DNA of 37,508 nt from Aquifex aeolicus (GTDB lineage: Bacteria; Aquificota; Aquificia; Aquificales; Aquificaceae), in the NCBI GenBank assembly GCA_015662815.1, contig DQTK01000054.1, positions 1-37,508 of the forward strand. Reading direction: 5' to 3'. Positions 10,245 to 21,049 of this stretch are shown piece after piece. The position numbers were made by a program, and so were the translations under genes. The notes below the pieces were generated by a model, which was given only the letters and a program-made list of their open reading frames with translations, was not told where the DNA came from and did not search any database. The first letter of the stretch is position 1. Each line of letters opens with the position of its first letter.

Positions 10245-11147
10245 TCAGGGAATGGGAACTTTTTCCATTATTTTGTTCATGAGCTCGCTAAAGGACACAT
10301 CATCCCTCAGGACTATCCTGTGGGAAACTACATAGGGTAAAAGTTCGATTATATCTTCGGGAACGACAAAATCCCTTTCCCTTATCAAAGCCAGAGCCCT
10401 TGAAGTATTAGCCAGATGGATAACTCCCCGTGTGGAAATGCCTAAAATTACAGAAGGGTGATTTCTTATCTCATTGGATATATTTACTATAAACTCTGCC
10501 ACCTCTGGGGAAATATATACGTTTTTTACTTCTTCTAAGGTAGTCAAGAGCTCATCTCTTCTAAAGAGAGGTCTTAGATTCTTTACCTCTTCCATGGGAT
10601 TTGTACCTTGAACTATCTGAATTTCATACTCCTTTGAGGGATAACCTATTGACAGCTTCATGGTGAAACGGTCAAGCTGGGCTTCCGGCAAAGGATAAGT
10701 TCCGTGATGTTCAATAGGATTTTGGGTAGCTATTACAAAAAAAGGTTCGGGAAGTTTATAGGTTTGACCGTCTATACTCACTTGTTTTTCCGCCATGGCT
10801 TCTAAAAGAGCACTCTGGGTTTTAGGTGTTCCCCGGTTGATTTCATCTGCAAGAACGATGTTATGGAAAATTGGACCCGGTTTAAATTCAAACTCCCTCG
10901 TTTTGGGGTTAAAAATGTTTACTCCCGTAATGTCCGATGGCATAAGATCACTTGTAAATTGAATTCTCGTAAAGGAGAGACCCAGAACCTTTGCTAGAGC
11001 TAAAGATAACATAGTTTTACCGGTTCCGGGTATATCCTCTATGAGGAGATGGCCTCCCGATAAAAAACAAACTAGAGCATTTTTAATTACTCTTTCCTTC
11101 CCCTTTATAACCTTGGATACCTCGGAAATTATAAGTTCCAAATCCAT
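10245..11147 (-). CDS. MoxR-family AAA+ ATPase
   Basis: GGHLLIEDIPGTGKTMLS, FTSDLMPSDITGV, DEINRGTPKTQSALLEAM, ATQNPIEHHGTYPLPEAQLDRF. Start taken at 11147. Confidence 0.95.
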   Translation of the reverse strand: MDLELIISEVSKVIKGKERVIKNALVCFLSGGHLLIEDIPGTGKTMLSLALAKVLGLSFTRIQFTSDLMPSDITGVNIFNPKTREFEFKPGPIFHNIVLADEINRGTPKTQSALLEAMAEKQVSIDGQTYKLPEPFFVIATQNPIEHHGTYPLPEAQLDRFTMKLSIGYPSKEYEIQIVQGTNPMEEVKNLRPLFRRDELLTTLEEVKNVYISPEVAEFIVNISNEIRNHPSVILGISTRGVIHLANTSRALALIRERDFVVPEDIIELLPYVVSHRIVLRDDVSFSELMNKIMEKVPIP

Positions 11148-11176
11148 TGTTATAATTTTAAAATCAAAGGAGGAAT

Positions 11177-13567
11177 ATGGTGAACGAGCTATTCCAAACA
11201 CCGCAAGTACCTACCGGGATTGCGGAATATCCCCTAATGCCTTTGAGGGACATAGTGATATTCCCGGCGATGGTTCAACCCTTATTTGTGGGAAGGCATT
11301 TCTCAATAAGGGCTATAGAAGAAGCCAATAAAAAGGACCGGTTAATCTTCTTGGTTCTTCAAAAGGATAAGGACGTAGAGGAACCGAAAGAAGGGGACGT
11401 ATACAAAGTCGGAGTAGTTGCTCACATACTTAGAACCGTTCCGATAGAGGACAGCAGGGTGAAAATCTTAGTTCAGGGATTAAAAAGGGGGATAATCAAA
11501 AATCTAAAGTGGAATGAAGATTACTGGTTAGCTGAAATTGACGTTATAGATGATAGAGATATTCCTCCCGAAGAGCAAAACATAGAGGATAAAGCTCTTG
11601 TAAAAGCTGTAAAAGAATCAATAGATAAACTGGTAAGCTTAGGAAAACAGATAATCCCAGATTTAGTGATACTTATAAAAGAGATAGAGGAGCTGGGAAG
11701 ACTTGCGGATATAGTAGCTTCCGTTTTAGATATAAAGTCCAATCAAGCCCAGGAAATACTTGAAATTTTAGACCCAAGGGAAAGGCTTAAGAAGGTTCAC
11801 AAGCTACTACAGGATGAGATAGGGTTTCTTGAGGTAAAACAGAGGATAAGTGAGATAGCCCGTGAGAAAATGGAGAAAGAACAACGGGAATACTTCCTGA
11901 GGCAGCAACTCAAAGCTATACAAGAGGAGCTAGGAGAAGCAGGAGGTATAAAAGCTGAAATAGAAGAATACAATAAGAAATTTGAAGAGATAAAACCTTG
12001 TCTTCCCGAAGAAGGGATTAAGGAAATAGAAAAAAATATAAAGAGATTAGAAAAGTTACATCCTGACTCTGCGGAAGCAGGAGTAATAAGAACCTGGTTA
12101 GATTGGGTTCTCGACCTTCCGTGGTGTACCAAAACTGAAGATAATTACGACTTGGAACGAGCAAGGGACATCTTGGATAGAGATCACTATGACCTTGAGA
12201 AGGTAAAAGACAGAATAATTGAGTATTTAGCAATAAAAAAGCTTACCCAAGGAAAGGAATCACCTACTCAAATCATGGCTTTTGTGGGACCTCCGGGTGT
12301 CGGAAAAACCTCTCTGGGACGTTCCATTGCTGAAGCCCTGGGGAGAAAGTTTATAAGAATAGCTTTGGGAGGAATAAGGGATGAAGCGGAAATAAGAGGT
12401 CACAGGAGAACCTATGTAGGTGCTATGCCCGGAAGAATTATACAGGCTATTAAACAAGCGGGAACTAAAAATCCTGTAATTATGCTGGACGAGATAGATA
12501 AACTTGCCATCTCCTTCCAAGGCGATCCGGCTGCGGCTTTACTTGAAGTTCTTGACCCTGAACAGAATAAAAAATTCACGGATTTATACATAGGAATTCC
12601 TTTCGATTTATCCGAGGTAATATTTATATGTACCGGAAATAGAGCCGATACCATTCCAACACCTCTTCTCGATAGAATGGAACTAATAACTCTTTCAGGA
12701 TACTCCGAAGAGGAAAAGTTGTTTATAGCCAAAAAGCATCTCATTCCCAAATTAATTCCCTTGCACGGACTCAAACCCGAAGAAGTTGAGTTTACAGATG
12801 AAGCTATACTTGAAATCATAAGAGGATATACAAGAGAAGCGGGTGTAAGAAATCTCCAAAGACAAATTTCTGCAGTTCTTAGAAAACTGGCTGTAAAAAA
12901 ACTACAAGGTCTGCAAGGGCCTTTCAAAATCTCTCCGGAGTTAGTCAAGAAACTTCTGGGTGTTTCCAGATACCGACCTGAGAAAGAAAAGATACCCCTT
13001 ATAGGTGTAGCCACAGGTTTAGCATGGACAGAAGTTGGTGGAGAAATAATGTTTATTGAAGCTACTAAGATGAAAGGTAAAGGTTCACTGGTATTGACGG
13101 GTTCTTTAGGAGATATAATGAAGGAAAGTGCGCAGGCGGCTCTTTCCTTTATCCGTTCCAAGGCAGAGGATTATGGTATAGATCCTGATATTTTCTCTCA
13201 GGTAGATATACACGTTCACGTCCCGGAAGGTGCTGTCCCGAAAGATGGTCCTTCTGCGGGAGTTGCAATAGCAACCGCACTTCTATCCCTTTTCACCGAC
13301 ACACCGGTGAGAATGGATGTAGCTATGACAGGAGAAATTACTCTAAGAGGTAGGGTTCTTCCCGTTGGAGGGCTAAAAGAAAAGATTCTCGCAGCAAAAA
13401 GAGCGGAAATTTACGAAGTAATCCTTCCGTTAAAAAATAAAGATGAAGTTTTGGAGGAACTTCCGGAATATGTAAGGGAAAAAATGACACTGCACTTTGT
13501 AGATAACCTCGATGAGGTATTCAGAATAGCTCTGGTAAAAGAACCCAAACCGGTCAAAGAGGCGTAA
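11177..13567 (+). CDS. lon: ATP-dependent protease La
   Basis: LON N-domain, [20 protein letters not shown], Ser-Lys dyad region [17 protein letters not shown] aaaggagg. Confidence 0.98.
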   Translation: MVNELFQTPQVPTGIAEYPLMPLRDIVIFPAMVQPLFVGRHFSIRAIEEANKKDRLIFLVLQKDKDVEEPKEGDVYKVGVVAHILRTVPIEDSRVKILVQGLKRGIIKNLKWNEDYWLAEIDVIDDRDIPPEEQNIEDKALVKAVKESIDKLVSLGKQIIPDLVILIKEIEELGRLADIVASVLDIKSNQAQEILEILDPRERLKKVHKLLQDEIGFLEVKQRISEIAREKMEKEQREYFLRQQLKAIQEELGEAGGIKAEIEEYNKKFEEIKPCLPEEGIKEIEKNIKRLEKLHPDSAEAGVIRTWLDWVLDLPWCTKTEDNYDLERARDILDRDHYDLEKVKDRIIEYLAIKKLTQGKESPTQIMAFVGPPGVGKTSLGRSIAEALGRKFIRIALGGIRDEAEIRGHRRTYVGAMPGRIIQAIKQAGTKNPVIMLDEIDKLAISFQGDPAAALLEVLDPEQNKKFTDLYIGIPFDLSEVIFICTGNRADTIPTPLLDRMELITLSGYSEEEKLFIAKKHLIPKLIPLHGLKPEEVEFTDEAILEIIRGYTREAGVRNLQRQISAVLRKLAVKKLQGLQGPFKISPELVKKLLGVSRYRPEKEKIPLIGVATGLAWTEVGGEIMFIEATKMKGKGSLVLTGSLGDIMKESAQAALSFIRSKAEDYGIDPDIFSQVDIHVHVPEGAVPKDGPSAGVAIATALLSLFTDTPVRMDVAMTGEITLRGRVLPVGGLKEKILAAKRAEIYEVILPLKNKDEVLEELPEYVREKMTLHFVDNLDEVFRIALVKEPKPVKEA

Positions 13568-15053
13568 TCTCTATCATGAATATTTCTCCTTTATTCTGTA
13601 TGGATAATGTTCCCTTACTTCCCGTTATTACAAATATTCTCCCCTTGCTGTCTTTGACTATGGCCTGAATAGCTCCTTCAAATTTCCTTCCCTTTAACTT
13701 TATAATATCGTAAATTTTTCCTTTCTTCTTAATCACCGTCCAGAGTTCACCTTCGGTAAATTTTGTAAATCCCACCAATTCAAATACACTACTTGACCTA
13801 TTTTTAACTACAAGTGGCAGAAGTTCTTTGTAAACCTTAGTAAACGTCGGTTTAACGTAAAAGAAGTATTTATCTCCTTCTCCGTAATCGTATACTCCGG
13901 GAATTTGTGCGGTTGTATAGGAAAGTCCGAAACCGTTTTCCGAGAGAACTTCCTCTTCACCTATGAATACCCTTAGCCTTCTTTCATTGTCTACAAAAAC
14001 CAAAATATTATCTTTTTTTGCAGCACCGTCTATTCTGAAACCTTCGGGAAGGTTTAAACGTTCCTTTTTTACAAGTTTATTTCCTTCAAGTTCAAACCTG
14101 TAAACCTCTCCCCAAGAAATTCCTTCACCCAGCTCTTGACCTACCAGAACCTCTTCCCCTTTTTCAACGAAAATTCCAAAAATATAAGGGATATTCCTTT
14201 TGACAAGTATCAGTGTATCGCCTACGGGTTTTAATATAGATGAATTTGCAGACCCACCGGAAACGGAGTTTACCACAATCAAGCTTTCTTTTTCGTTATT
14301 ATAACAAACCACCCCCACGGGATATCCGGGGGGAAGTGAATAAGACGTAATTTCTACGAAATCCGTTTTTAAAACTTCGTAGACTTTAAGCTTATCCGGG
14401 AAAAGGACAACCAAATAATCTTTTTTACCAAAGAGTTTACATATATCCGCGGAAAGAGGTAAGTCACTTAAACTCCTTACGAACTTAGCTTTTATAACAT
14501 AGTCTTCAAATACAGTTTCCCTTCCATTGGAGGCAACACCGAAAACGGGGAAAAAGGCTATAGGTTTTCCTTTAAAGGAAACTCCGTAACCCTTTTCCAT
14601 TTCTTTTACAACGTAATCGCAGTTGTCTTTTCCTCTGCTTAGATTCTCGATTACTTGACTTAAAGAGTAAAAGCCCTCCTCTTTGCCGATATAACAAACT
14701 TTGCCAGTATATAGCTTAATCCTATCTCCTGCTTTAAATCCATTATCTTCAATTACTTTCGCTACAGAAAAATTATCCTTTGGAAGTATTATTTCAATCC
14801 CACCAACTTTTTTCTCATCGTATCCTAAGACTTCCTTTGTAATAGGGTGAATTATAGCTTCACCCTTTTGGAAAACCTCAAATCTTTCTCCGGGAAAAAC
14901 TTTTCCTTTGGGAAGGTCTATTATTACTCTGGAGTCTTCTTTCTTTACTATAAAACCTTCCCTTTTGAAAAAGTTCAAAAGCTCCTGAGGGACTTGGGAA
15001 AAGGAAAAGCTAATAGCGAAGAATAGAAACAGAAAAATATTAAACGTACTCAC
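13554..15053 (-). CDS. Secreted protein; N-terminal part resembles a FlgT-type C-terminal domain, remainder possibly beta-propeller-like
   Basis: Signal peptide [54 protein letters not shown] resembles FlgT_C/TonB-like assembly domains. Assignment tentative. Confidence 0.55.
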   Translation of the reverse strand: MSTFNIFLFLFFAISFSFSQVPQELLNFFKREGFIVKKEDSRVIIDLPKGKVFPGERFEVFQKGEAIIHPITKEVLGYDEKKVGGIEIILPKDNFSVAKVIEDNGFKAGDRIKLYTGKVCYIGKEEGFYSLSQVIENLSRGKDNCDYVVKEMEKGYGVSFKGKPIAFFPVFGVASNGRETVFEDYVIKAKFVRSLSDLPLSADICKLFGKKDYLVVLFPDKLKVYEVLKTDFVEITSYSLPPGYPVGVVCYNNEKESLIVVNSVSGGSANSSILKPVGDTLILVKRNIPYIFGIFVEKGEEVLVGQELGEGISWGEVYRFELEGNKLVKKERLNLPEGFRIDGAAKKDNILVFVDNERRLRVFIGEEEVLSENGFGLSYTTAQIPGVYDYGEGDKYFFYVKPTFTKVYKELLPLVVKNRSSSVFELVGFTKFTEGELWTVIKKKGKIYDIIKLKGRKFEGAIQAIVKDSKGRIFVITGSKGTLSIQNKGEIFMIEITPL

Positions 15054-16134
15054 CTTTAAACCTCTCTATGTTTTCCAAAATTTTGTCGGTAATTTCTTTA
15101 GTTCCTACCTTAATCAAACCTTCACTCCATATGTCCGGTGTTCTATAACCTTGGTTTAGTGTCTCTTCAACGGATTTCTCAATAAGGTCATAGGCTTTAT
15201 CCATTCCGAAAGAGTACTTGAGCATCATAGCTGCAGAGAGTATGGTAGCTATAGGATTAGCTATACCCTTACCTGCTATATCGGGAGCTGAACCGTGAAC
15301 CGGTTCGTATAGAGCGTATTTATCTCCTATACTCGCCGACGGAAGCATTCCAAGACTTCCTACTACTACTCCGGCTTCGTCGGATAAGATATCCCCGAAA
15401 ATGTTGCCTGTGACTATTACATCGAAGGTTGTCGGTCTTCTAACGAGCTGCATCGCACAATTATCAACGTAGAGGTATTCCAGTTCAACATCTGGAAAGT
15501 TTTTCTTTTCCTCTTCTACTACTTGCCTCCATAAAGCACTCACTTCTAAAACATTGGCCTTATCTACACTGGTGAGTTTTCTCCTTCTCTTCTTCGCTAT
15601 TTCAAAACCTTTCCTTACAACCCTTCTTATTTCCTCTTCAGTATATTTCATGGTATTTACAGCATACCTTTTACCTCCCTCCTCGAAAATACCTCTGGGT
15701 TCCCCATAGTATATTCCCGAAGTAAGTTCTCTTATAACTAGCATATCCGTTCCCTTTACCACATCTTCCTTTAATGGAGATGCTGCTACTAAGGCATCCC
15801 ATACTTTTGCCGGTCTAAGATTTGCATACAGGTCGAGTTCCTTTCTTATTTTTAAGAGTCCTTTCTCAGGCCTTTTGTCCGTAGGAAGATTATCCCACTT
15901 TGGTCCTCCAACCGCTCCGAGAAGTATAGCGTCGGAATCTCTGCAGAGCTCTAAGGTTTCATCGGGAAGAGGGGTTCCCATTTCGTCTATAGCTATTCCA
16001 CCTATTAATCCCTCCCTGTATTCAAACTGAACACCGTAAATTTCTCCAATTTTGCCCAAAACCCTGAGTGCCTGCTCGGTTATCTCCGGACCTATACCGT
16101 CTCCCTTTAAAAGGGCTATCTTGTATTTCTTCAT
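15040..16134 (-). CDS. leuB: 3-isopropylmalate dehydrogenase
   Basis: KIALLKGDGIGPEITEQA, LLGAVGGPKWD, VDNCAMQL, GNIFGDILSDEA, EPVHGSAPDIAGKGIANP. Start at 16134 (MKKYK). Confidence 0.97.
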   Translation of the reverse strand: MKKYKIALLKGDGIGPEITEQALRVLGKIGEIYGVQFEYREGLIGGIAIDEMGTPLPDETLELCRDSDAILLGAVGGPKWDNLPTDKRPEKGLLKIRKELDLYANLRPAKVWDALVAASPLKEDVVKGTDMLVIRELTSGIYYGEPRGIFEEGGKRYAVNTMKYTEEEIRRVVRKGFEIAKKRRRKLTSVDKANVLEVSALWRQVVEEEKKNFPDVELEYLYVDNCAMQLVRRPTTFDVIVTGNIFGDILSDEAGVVVGSLGMLPSASIGDKYALYEPVHGSAPDIAGKGIANPIATILSAAMMLKYSFGMDKAYDLIEKSVEETLNQGYRTPDIWSEGLIKVGTKEITDKILENIERFKGEYV

Positions 16135-16177
16135 ACTGATGTATTTTAAAGGAAGAAAGTATAGAATAAAATCCGAT

Positions 16178-17299
16178 ATGCGTAAACGTGCCATCTTAGC
16201 CCTCGAAGACGGCTCATATTTCATCGGATACTCTTTCGGAGCTTCGGGTGAAACCCAAGGAGAGCTAATTTTCAACACATCCATGACAGGTTATCAAGAA
16301 ATACTTACAGACCCCTCTTATAAAGGCCAGATAGTAGTGATGACATATACTCAGATAGGAAATTACGGTATCACCGAGGAAGATATAGAGAGTAAAGGCA
16401 TTCAGGTAAACGGCTTTGTGGTAAGAGAAGCCTTCTTTAAGTATTCCAATTGGAGGGCTAAAAAGGGCTTGGATGAATATTTGGAGGAATACGGTGTAGT
16501 GGGAATTTACGGTATAGATACCAGAGCCCTTGTAAAAAAGATAAGGGAAAAAGGAACTATGAAGGGAGTAATTTCCACAATAGAAGAAGACCCGATAAAA
16601 CTGGTAGAAAAAGCAAAAAGAATACCTGACATTTCTCAGCAAAACCTCGTTGAGAAGGTTTCTACCCGCAAAGTGTATCACTGGAATGAAGGAGATTACG
16701 ATCTCATCAAAGGGTTCCTAAGAAGAAATAACGATAAACCCGTGATAGCCGTTATAGATTTTGGTGTAAAGTTCAACATTCTAAGAAGACTTGTATCGGA
16801 AGGAGCAAGAGTAGTCGTTATTCCCCCTAAGGATGCGGAAAGGATATTAGAAGAGATAAATCCCGACGCTATATTCCTTTCCAATGGGCCCGGAGACCCC
16901 CAAAGGGTTGTGGAAGGTATAAGATTGGTCGGGAAGTATAAGGAGAAGAAGCCCATCATGGGTATATGCTTGGGATGTCAAATTATAGGGCTTGCATTGG
17001 GAGGAAAAACTTATAAACTGAAGTTCGGACATCACGGAGCAAATCATCCCGTAAAGGACCTAAGAACCGGCAAAATAGAAATCACAGCCCAAAACCACAA
17101 CTTCGCAATAGACCCAGAAAGTCTACCTCAAGATGTTGAGATTACCCATGTCAATCTTTTAGACAATACCATTGAAGGTATAAGACACAAAGAGCTACCT
17201 ATATTCGCTCTGCAGTATCACCCGGAGAACTCGCCTGGACCCCACGATTCATACTATTTGTTTAAAGAATTTGTAAAACTTGCTCAGGCTGGAAAATGA
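16178..17299 (+). CDS. carA: Carbamoyl-phosphate synthase small subunit
   Basis: ALEDGSYFIGYSFGASGETQGELIFNTSMTGYQEILTDPSY, GICLGCQ, ALQYHPENSPGPHDS. Start at 16178 (MRKRAIL). Confidence 0.97.
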   Translation: MRKRAILALEDGSYFIGYSFGASGETQGELIFNTSMTGYQEILTDPSYKGQIVVMTYTQIGNYGITEEDIESKGIQVNGFVVREAFFKYSNWRAKKGLDEYLEEYGVVGIYGIDTRALVKKIREKGTMKGVISTIEEDPIKLVEKAKRIPDISQQNLVEKVSTRKVYHWNEGDYDLIKGFLRRNNDKPVIAVIDFGVKFNILRRLVSEGARVVVIPPKDAERILEEINPDAIFLSNGPGDPQRVVEGIRLVGKYKEKKPIMGICLGCQIIGLALGGKTYKLKFGHHGANHPVKDLRTGKIEITAQNHNFAIDPESLPQDVEITHVNLLDNTIEGIRHKELPIFALQYHPENSPGPHDSYYLFKEFVKLAQAGK

Positions 17300-18186
17300 A
17301 GGGACTTATAAGTGTTTTTGACTTGAAAAAAGACGAAGTTGAAGAAATCCTTCATTTAGCCAAGGAATTTAAAGAGAGAAGAAAAGAAAAGATTGAAGCC
17401 TCAGCCGTTCTGTTTTTTGCGGAACCTTCTACGAGGACAAGGTTATCTTTTGAGAAATCCGCACGGGAACTTGGAATTGAAACCTATAATGTTTCTTCAT
17501 CGGAAAGTTCCACTGTTAAAGGAGAAAGCTTTTACGATACTCTCAAAACCTTTGAGGGGTTAGGATTCGAATACGTGGTTTTCCGAGTTCCCTTTGTTTT
17601 ATTTCCTTATGAAAGCATAGTAAATAGTTTAAATCTTAGACTTATAAACGCGGGTGATGGCACCCATCAACACCCATCTCAGGGACTTATAGACCTGTTT
17701 ACTTTAAAAGAACATTTTGGAGAGCTAAGAGATTTAAAAATTTTATACGTTGGAGATATTAAACACAGCAGGGTTTTTCGCTCAGGTGCACCGCTCTTTA
17801 CTATGTTCGGAGCAAAGGTAAGCGTTTCAGGACCTAGAACTTTAATACCGAGAGATATAGAGGTTTTTAAAGTGGAAAGGGTATTTGACAATGTAGATGA
17901 AGGCATTGAGTGGGCAGACGTAGTAATATGGCTCAGACTTCAAAAGGAAAGACAAAAGGATAACTTTGTACCTTCCGAAACTTCATACTTTAGACAGTTT
18001 GGTCTTACGAAGGAAAGGTATGAAAAAGTTAGGTATTACATGCATCCAGGACCCGTAAACAGAAATGTAGATATAGACCATGACCTTGTATACACTGAAA
18101 AATCCCTGATTTATATGCAGGTGAAAAATGGTATCCATGTGAGAAAAGCTATATACAGATTTCTATGGAACGGTCAAATAGCTTAA
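17296..18186 (+). CDS. pyrB: Aspartate carbamoyltransferase catalytic chain
   Basis: EPSTRTRLSFEKSARELG, DGTHQHPSQGLIDLFTL, YVGDIKHSRV, MHPGPVNR; ATGA overlap with carA. Confidence 0.97.
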   Translation: MKGLISVFDLKKDEVEEILHLAKEFKERRKEKIEASAVLFFAEPSTRTRLSFEKSARELGIETYNVSSSESSTVKGESFYDTLKTFEGLGFEYVVFRVPFVLFPYESIVNSLNLRLINAGDGTHQHPSQGLIDLFTLKEHFGELRDLKILYVGDIKHSRVFRSGAPLFTMFGAKVSVSGPRTLIPRDIEVFKVERVFDNVDEGIEWADVVIWLRLQKERQKDNFVPSETSYFRQFGLTKERYEKVRYYMHPGPVNRNVDIDHDLVYTEKSLIYMQVKNGIHVRKAIYRFLWNGQIA

Positions 18187-18189
18187 ATC

Positions 18190-18741
18190 TTACAAAAGCC
18201 CGTATTTTTTGAGGATAGCTTCCAGCTCTTTATCGTTTTTGGCTTTTTCCCTTAAAGCGTTCAGGAGCTTTTTAAACTTCTCGGGTTTTAGTTCCCTTTC
18301 CATATCTTCAAAGGTCTCCTCCTTAGTTTTCCTGATAATGGTTCTTCTGTCCCACCACGCGAAGGCTATAACGCTTGCTGTCAAGGTTGTGAATATTCCC
18401 GTGATTATCCACAGGAATGTATAAAGTTGTTCAAAGCGCTTATTCATGTCTTCTCTTAGTTCCATGATTCTGTTATTAAAATCTTCAAACCTTTTGTCCA
18501 TTTGTTCAAAACGCTTATCTATAAGTTCAAATCTTTTGTTCATATCTTTTCTTAGCTCTTCAAACCTTTTGTTGGTGTCGTTTCTTAGTTCCTCAAACCT
18601 TCTGTTTGTCTGTTCCATAAAGGTTTTCAGAGTTGCCTTTATTTCCGCTATGTCTTTAAGGAGTTGATTTTCTTCCGAAGGACTGAGCGGATAAGCAAAA
18701 GAAGTAAACAAAAACAGTAAAACACCTAAAATCTTTTTCAT
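18190..18741 (-). CDS. Hypothetical repeat coiled-coil protein with signal peptide and one later TM segment
   Basis: Signal peptide, then imperfect NKRFEELRxDM / DKRFEQM repeats, then TM FLWIITGIFTTLTASVIAFAWW. Confidence 0.7.
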   Translation of the reverse strand: MKKILGVLLFLFTSFAYPLSPSEENQLLKDIAEIKATLKTFMEQTNRRFEELRNDTNKRFEELRKDMNKRFELIDKRFEQMDKRFEDFNNRIMELREDMNKRFEQLYTFLWIITGIFTTLTASVIAFAWWDRRTIIRKTKEETFEDMERELKPEKFKKLLNALREKAKNDKELEAILKKYGLL

Positions 18742-18759
18742 ATCTATTAGTTTAATCCT

Positions 18760-19293
18760 ATGTATATTTCTATGGACTTAGCTAAATTTACTTTTTCAAT
18801 CCTTTACAACGAAAACTATAAGGATAATTTAAAAAGGGCTTTAGAGGAAATTGAAAGACGCTTCGGAAAAATTGATTTAATCTCCAAGGAATTCTACTTT
18901 GATTTTTTGGAAAACTATTACGGAAAAGAAATGGGAAAACCGTTGAAAAAGCTTTATCTTTCCCTTCGAGATTTAAAAAATAAGGGTCAGCTCGTTGATA
19001 TAAAACTTGAATCCATGGAACTGGAAAAGGAGCTTTCCGTAAAAGGAAACAGAACAGTTAACTTAGACCCCGGATATTTGGACGAAAGTCAATTAATTCT
19101 CGCTTCCCACAAGAGGAGAGGTGCAAGAATATACCTTTCCAAGGGAATTTATGCAGAAATAGAACTCCTTTACGTTTACGGAGGTTTCAGACCTATCTAT
19201 TGGACTTACAGAGATTATAGAGACGTAAGAGTGAGAAGTTTCTTCGAAAATATTCGCAAAAAATTCCTAAAAGATAGAAAAAACTTGTTGTAA
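18760..19293 (+). CDS. DUF4416 family protein
   Basis: NLDPGYLDESQLILASHKRRGARIYLSKGIYAEIELLY...YWTYRDYR pattern. Confidence 0.75.
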   Translation: MYISMDLAKFTFSILYNENYKDNLKRALEEIERRFGKIDLISKEFYFDFLENYYGKEMGKPLKKLYLSLRDLKNKGQLVDIKLESMELEKELSVKGNRTVNLDPGYLDESQLILASHKRRGARIYLSKGIYAEIELLYVYGGFRPIYWTYRDYRDVRVRSFFENIRKKFLKDRKNLL

Positions 19294-19305
19294 AATCTCT
19301 GTCTT

Positions 19306-20562
19306 ATGGAACTGCTGAAGGAATACAATCCATACCTTGAGTACAGAAACGGAGAGCTTTTCTTAGAAGGTGTATCTTTAAAGGAGCTGGCCAAAGAGTA
19401 CGGAACTCCTCTCTACGTTTACAGTGCAAACTATATAAAAGATAGATTTAACGCTTATAGAGAGGCTTTTCCGGATGCCCTTATCTGCTACGCCGTAAAG
19501 GCAAACTTCAATCCTCACATAGTAAAGTATTTGGGAAAGCTCGGAGCAGGAGCCGATATAGTTTCAGGAGGAGAACTTTACTTAGCACTTAAAGCTGATA
19601 TTCCCGCGGGAAAGATAGTCTACGCCGGTGTTGGAAAAACGGAGAAAGAACTCACCGATGCCATAAACGTTGAAATTTTGATGTTCAACGTAGAGAGTCG
19701 CCAAGAGATAGAAGTCCTAAATGAAATTGCGGAAAGACTCGGAAAGAAGGTGAGAATCGCTATAAGGGTAAATCCAGATGTAGACCCTAAAACCCATCCC
19801 TACATTGCAACGGGGATGCAGAAAAGCAAATTCGGAGTAGATATTAGGGAAGCAGAGAAGGAATACGAATACGCTTCAAAGTTCAAGAATATTGAAATTG
19901 TTGGTATACATTGTCATATAGGCTCTCAGATTCTCGATATTTCTCCTTATAAGGAGGCAATAGAAAAAATCGTAGATTTACACGAAGGGCTATCAAATAG
20001 AGGATTCGATATAAAGTACCTCGATATAGGCGGTGGATTGGGTATAAAGTACAGACCAGAGGATAAGGAACCTAAGCCTATAGAACTTGCAAATTTAATA
20101 AGACCTTATGTTGAGAAGGTTAAAGCAAAACTTATTCTTGAACCGGGAAGGTCAATTTTAGGAAATGCAGGGATTCTTATAACACAGGTTCAGTTTATAA
20201 AGGATAAAGGAAATAAACACTTTATAATTGTTGACGCAGGGATGAATGACTTGGTAAGACCTTCCATATATAACGCCTACCACCATATAGTTCCAGCTTC
20301 TGTGTATGACCGCGAGAGTGTAAAAGCGGATATTGTAGGACCGATATGTGAAACCGGAGATTTCTTAGCCTTGGATAGGAAAATTCAGAAGTCCCTAAGA
20401 GGAGATTACTTGGTAGTACTTTCCGCCGGAGCATACGGTTTTGCTATGGCATCCCATTACAATATGAGGCCGAAAGCTGCAGAGATAATGGTGGAGAACG
20501 GAAATGTAAGATTAATAAGAAATAGAGAAAATTATGACTACATAATAACGCCTTCCTTATAG
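19306..20562 (+). CDS. lysA: Diaminopimelate decarboxylase
   Basis: YAVKANFNPHIVKYLGKLGAGADIVSGGEL, HCHIGSQILD, EPGRSILGNAG, GPICETGDFLA. Confidence 0.97.
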   Translation: MELLKEYNPYLEYRNGELFLEGVSLKELAKEYGTPLYVYSANYIKDRFNAYREAFPDALICYAVKANFNPHIVKYLGKLGAGADIVSGGELYLALKADIPAGKIVYAGVGKTEKELTDAINVEILMFNVESRQEIEVLNEIAERLGKKVRIAIRVNPDVDPKTHPYIATGMQKSKFGVDIREAEKEYEYASKFKNIEIVGIHCHIGSQILDISPYKEAIEKIVDLHEGLSNRGFDIKYLDIGGGLGIKYRPEDKEPKPIELANLIRPYVEKVKAKLILEPGRSILGNAGILITQVQFIKDKGNKHFIIVDAGMNDLVRPSIYNAYHHIVPASVYDRESVKADIVGPICETGDFLALDRKIQKSLRGDYLVVLSAGAYGFAMASHYNMRPKAAEIMVENGNVRLIRNRENYDYIITPSL

Positions 20563-20614
20563 AAGTGATAAATATTATTGAAAAGCTTTTCTTCTCATTT
20601 TATCTTTATTTTTC

Positions 20615-21049
20615 ATGCAAAATACTCACGAAAAACTTGAATTCTTTGTGAAGAAGTGTAAGGAAATAGGGCTTAAAATCACACCCCAAAGGTTGGCTAT
20701 CTATGAAGTTTTACTTAAATCCTACAATCATCCGACTGTTGAGGAAATATATGAGGAAGTCAAAAAAATGTACCCTTATGTATCCCTTGCAACAGTGTAC
20801 AGGACTTTGGAAACACTCGAAAAGATTGGGTTGGTTAAAAGGGTTTGCTTTTGGGGTAATTCTGCAAGGTACGATGCAAATACTTCCGAACACCACCACC
20901 TCATTTGTAAAAAATGCGGAAGGATTGAGGATATAGATTTAGATCAAAAACTTTCTATACCTGAAAATTTACAAGGGTTTAAAACCGATAGCTACTCGGT
21001 GAATATATACGGACTGTGTCCCAAATGTCAATCTAATCAGCAAGTTTAA
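20615..21049 (+). CDS. Fur-family metalloregulator (Fur/PerR/Zur)
   Basis: ITPQRLAIYEVL, VSLATVYRTLETLEKIGLVK, HHHLICKKCGRIEDID, CPKC. Confidence 0.92.
   Translation: MQNTHEKLEFFVKKCKEIGLKITPQRLAIYEVLLKSYNHPTVEEIYEEVKKMYPYVSLATVYRTLETLEKIGLVKRVCFWGNSARYDANTSEHHHLICKKCGRIEDIDLDQKLSIPENLQGFKTDSYSVNIYGLCPKCQSNQQV

Noticed and set aside
12412-13161. 249-aa minus-strand ORF within lon
   Set aside because: Entirely antisense to the conserved lon AAA+/protease domains; composition is typical of a spurious mirror ORF.
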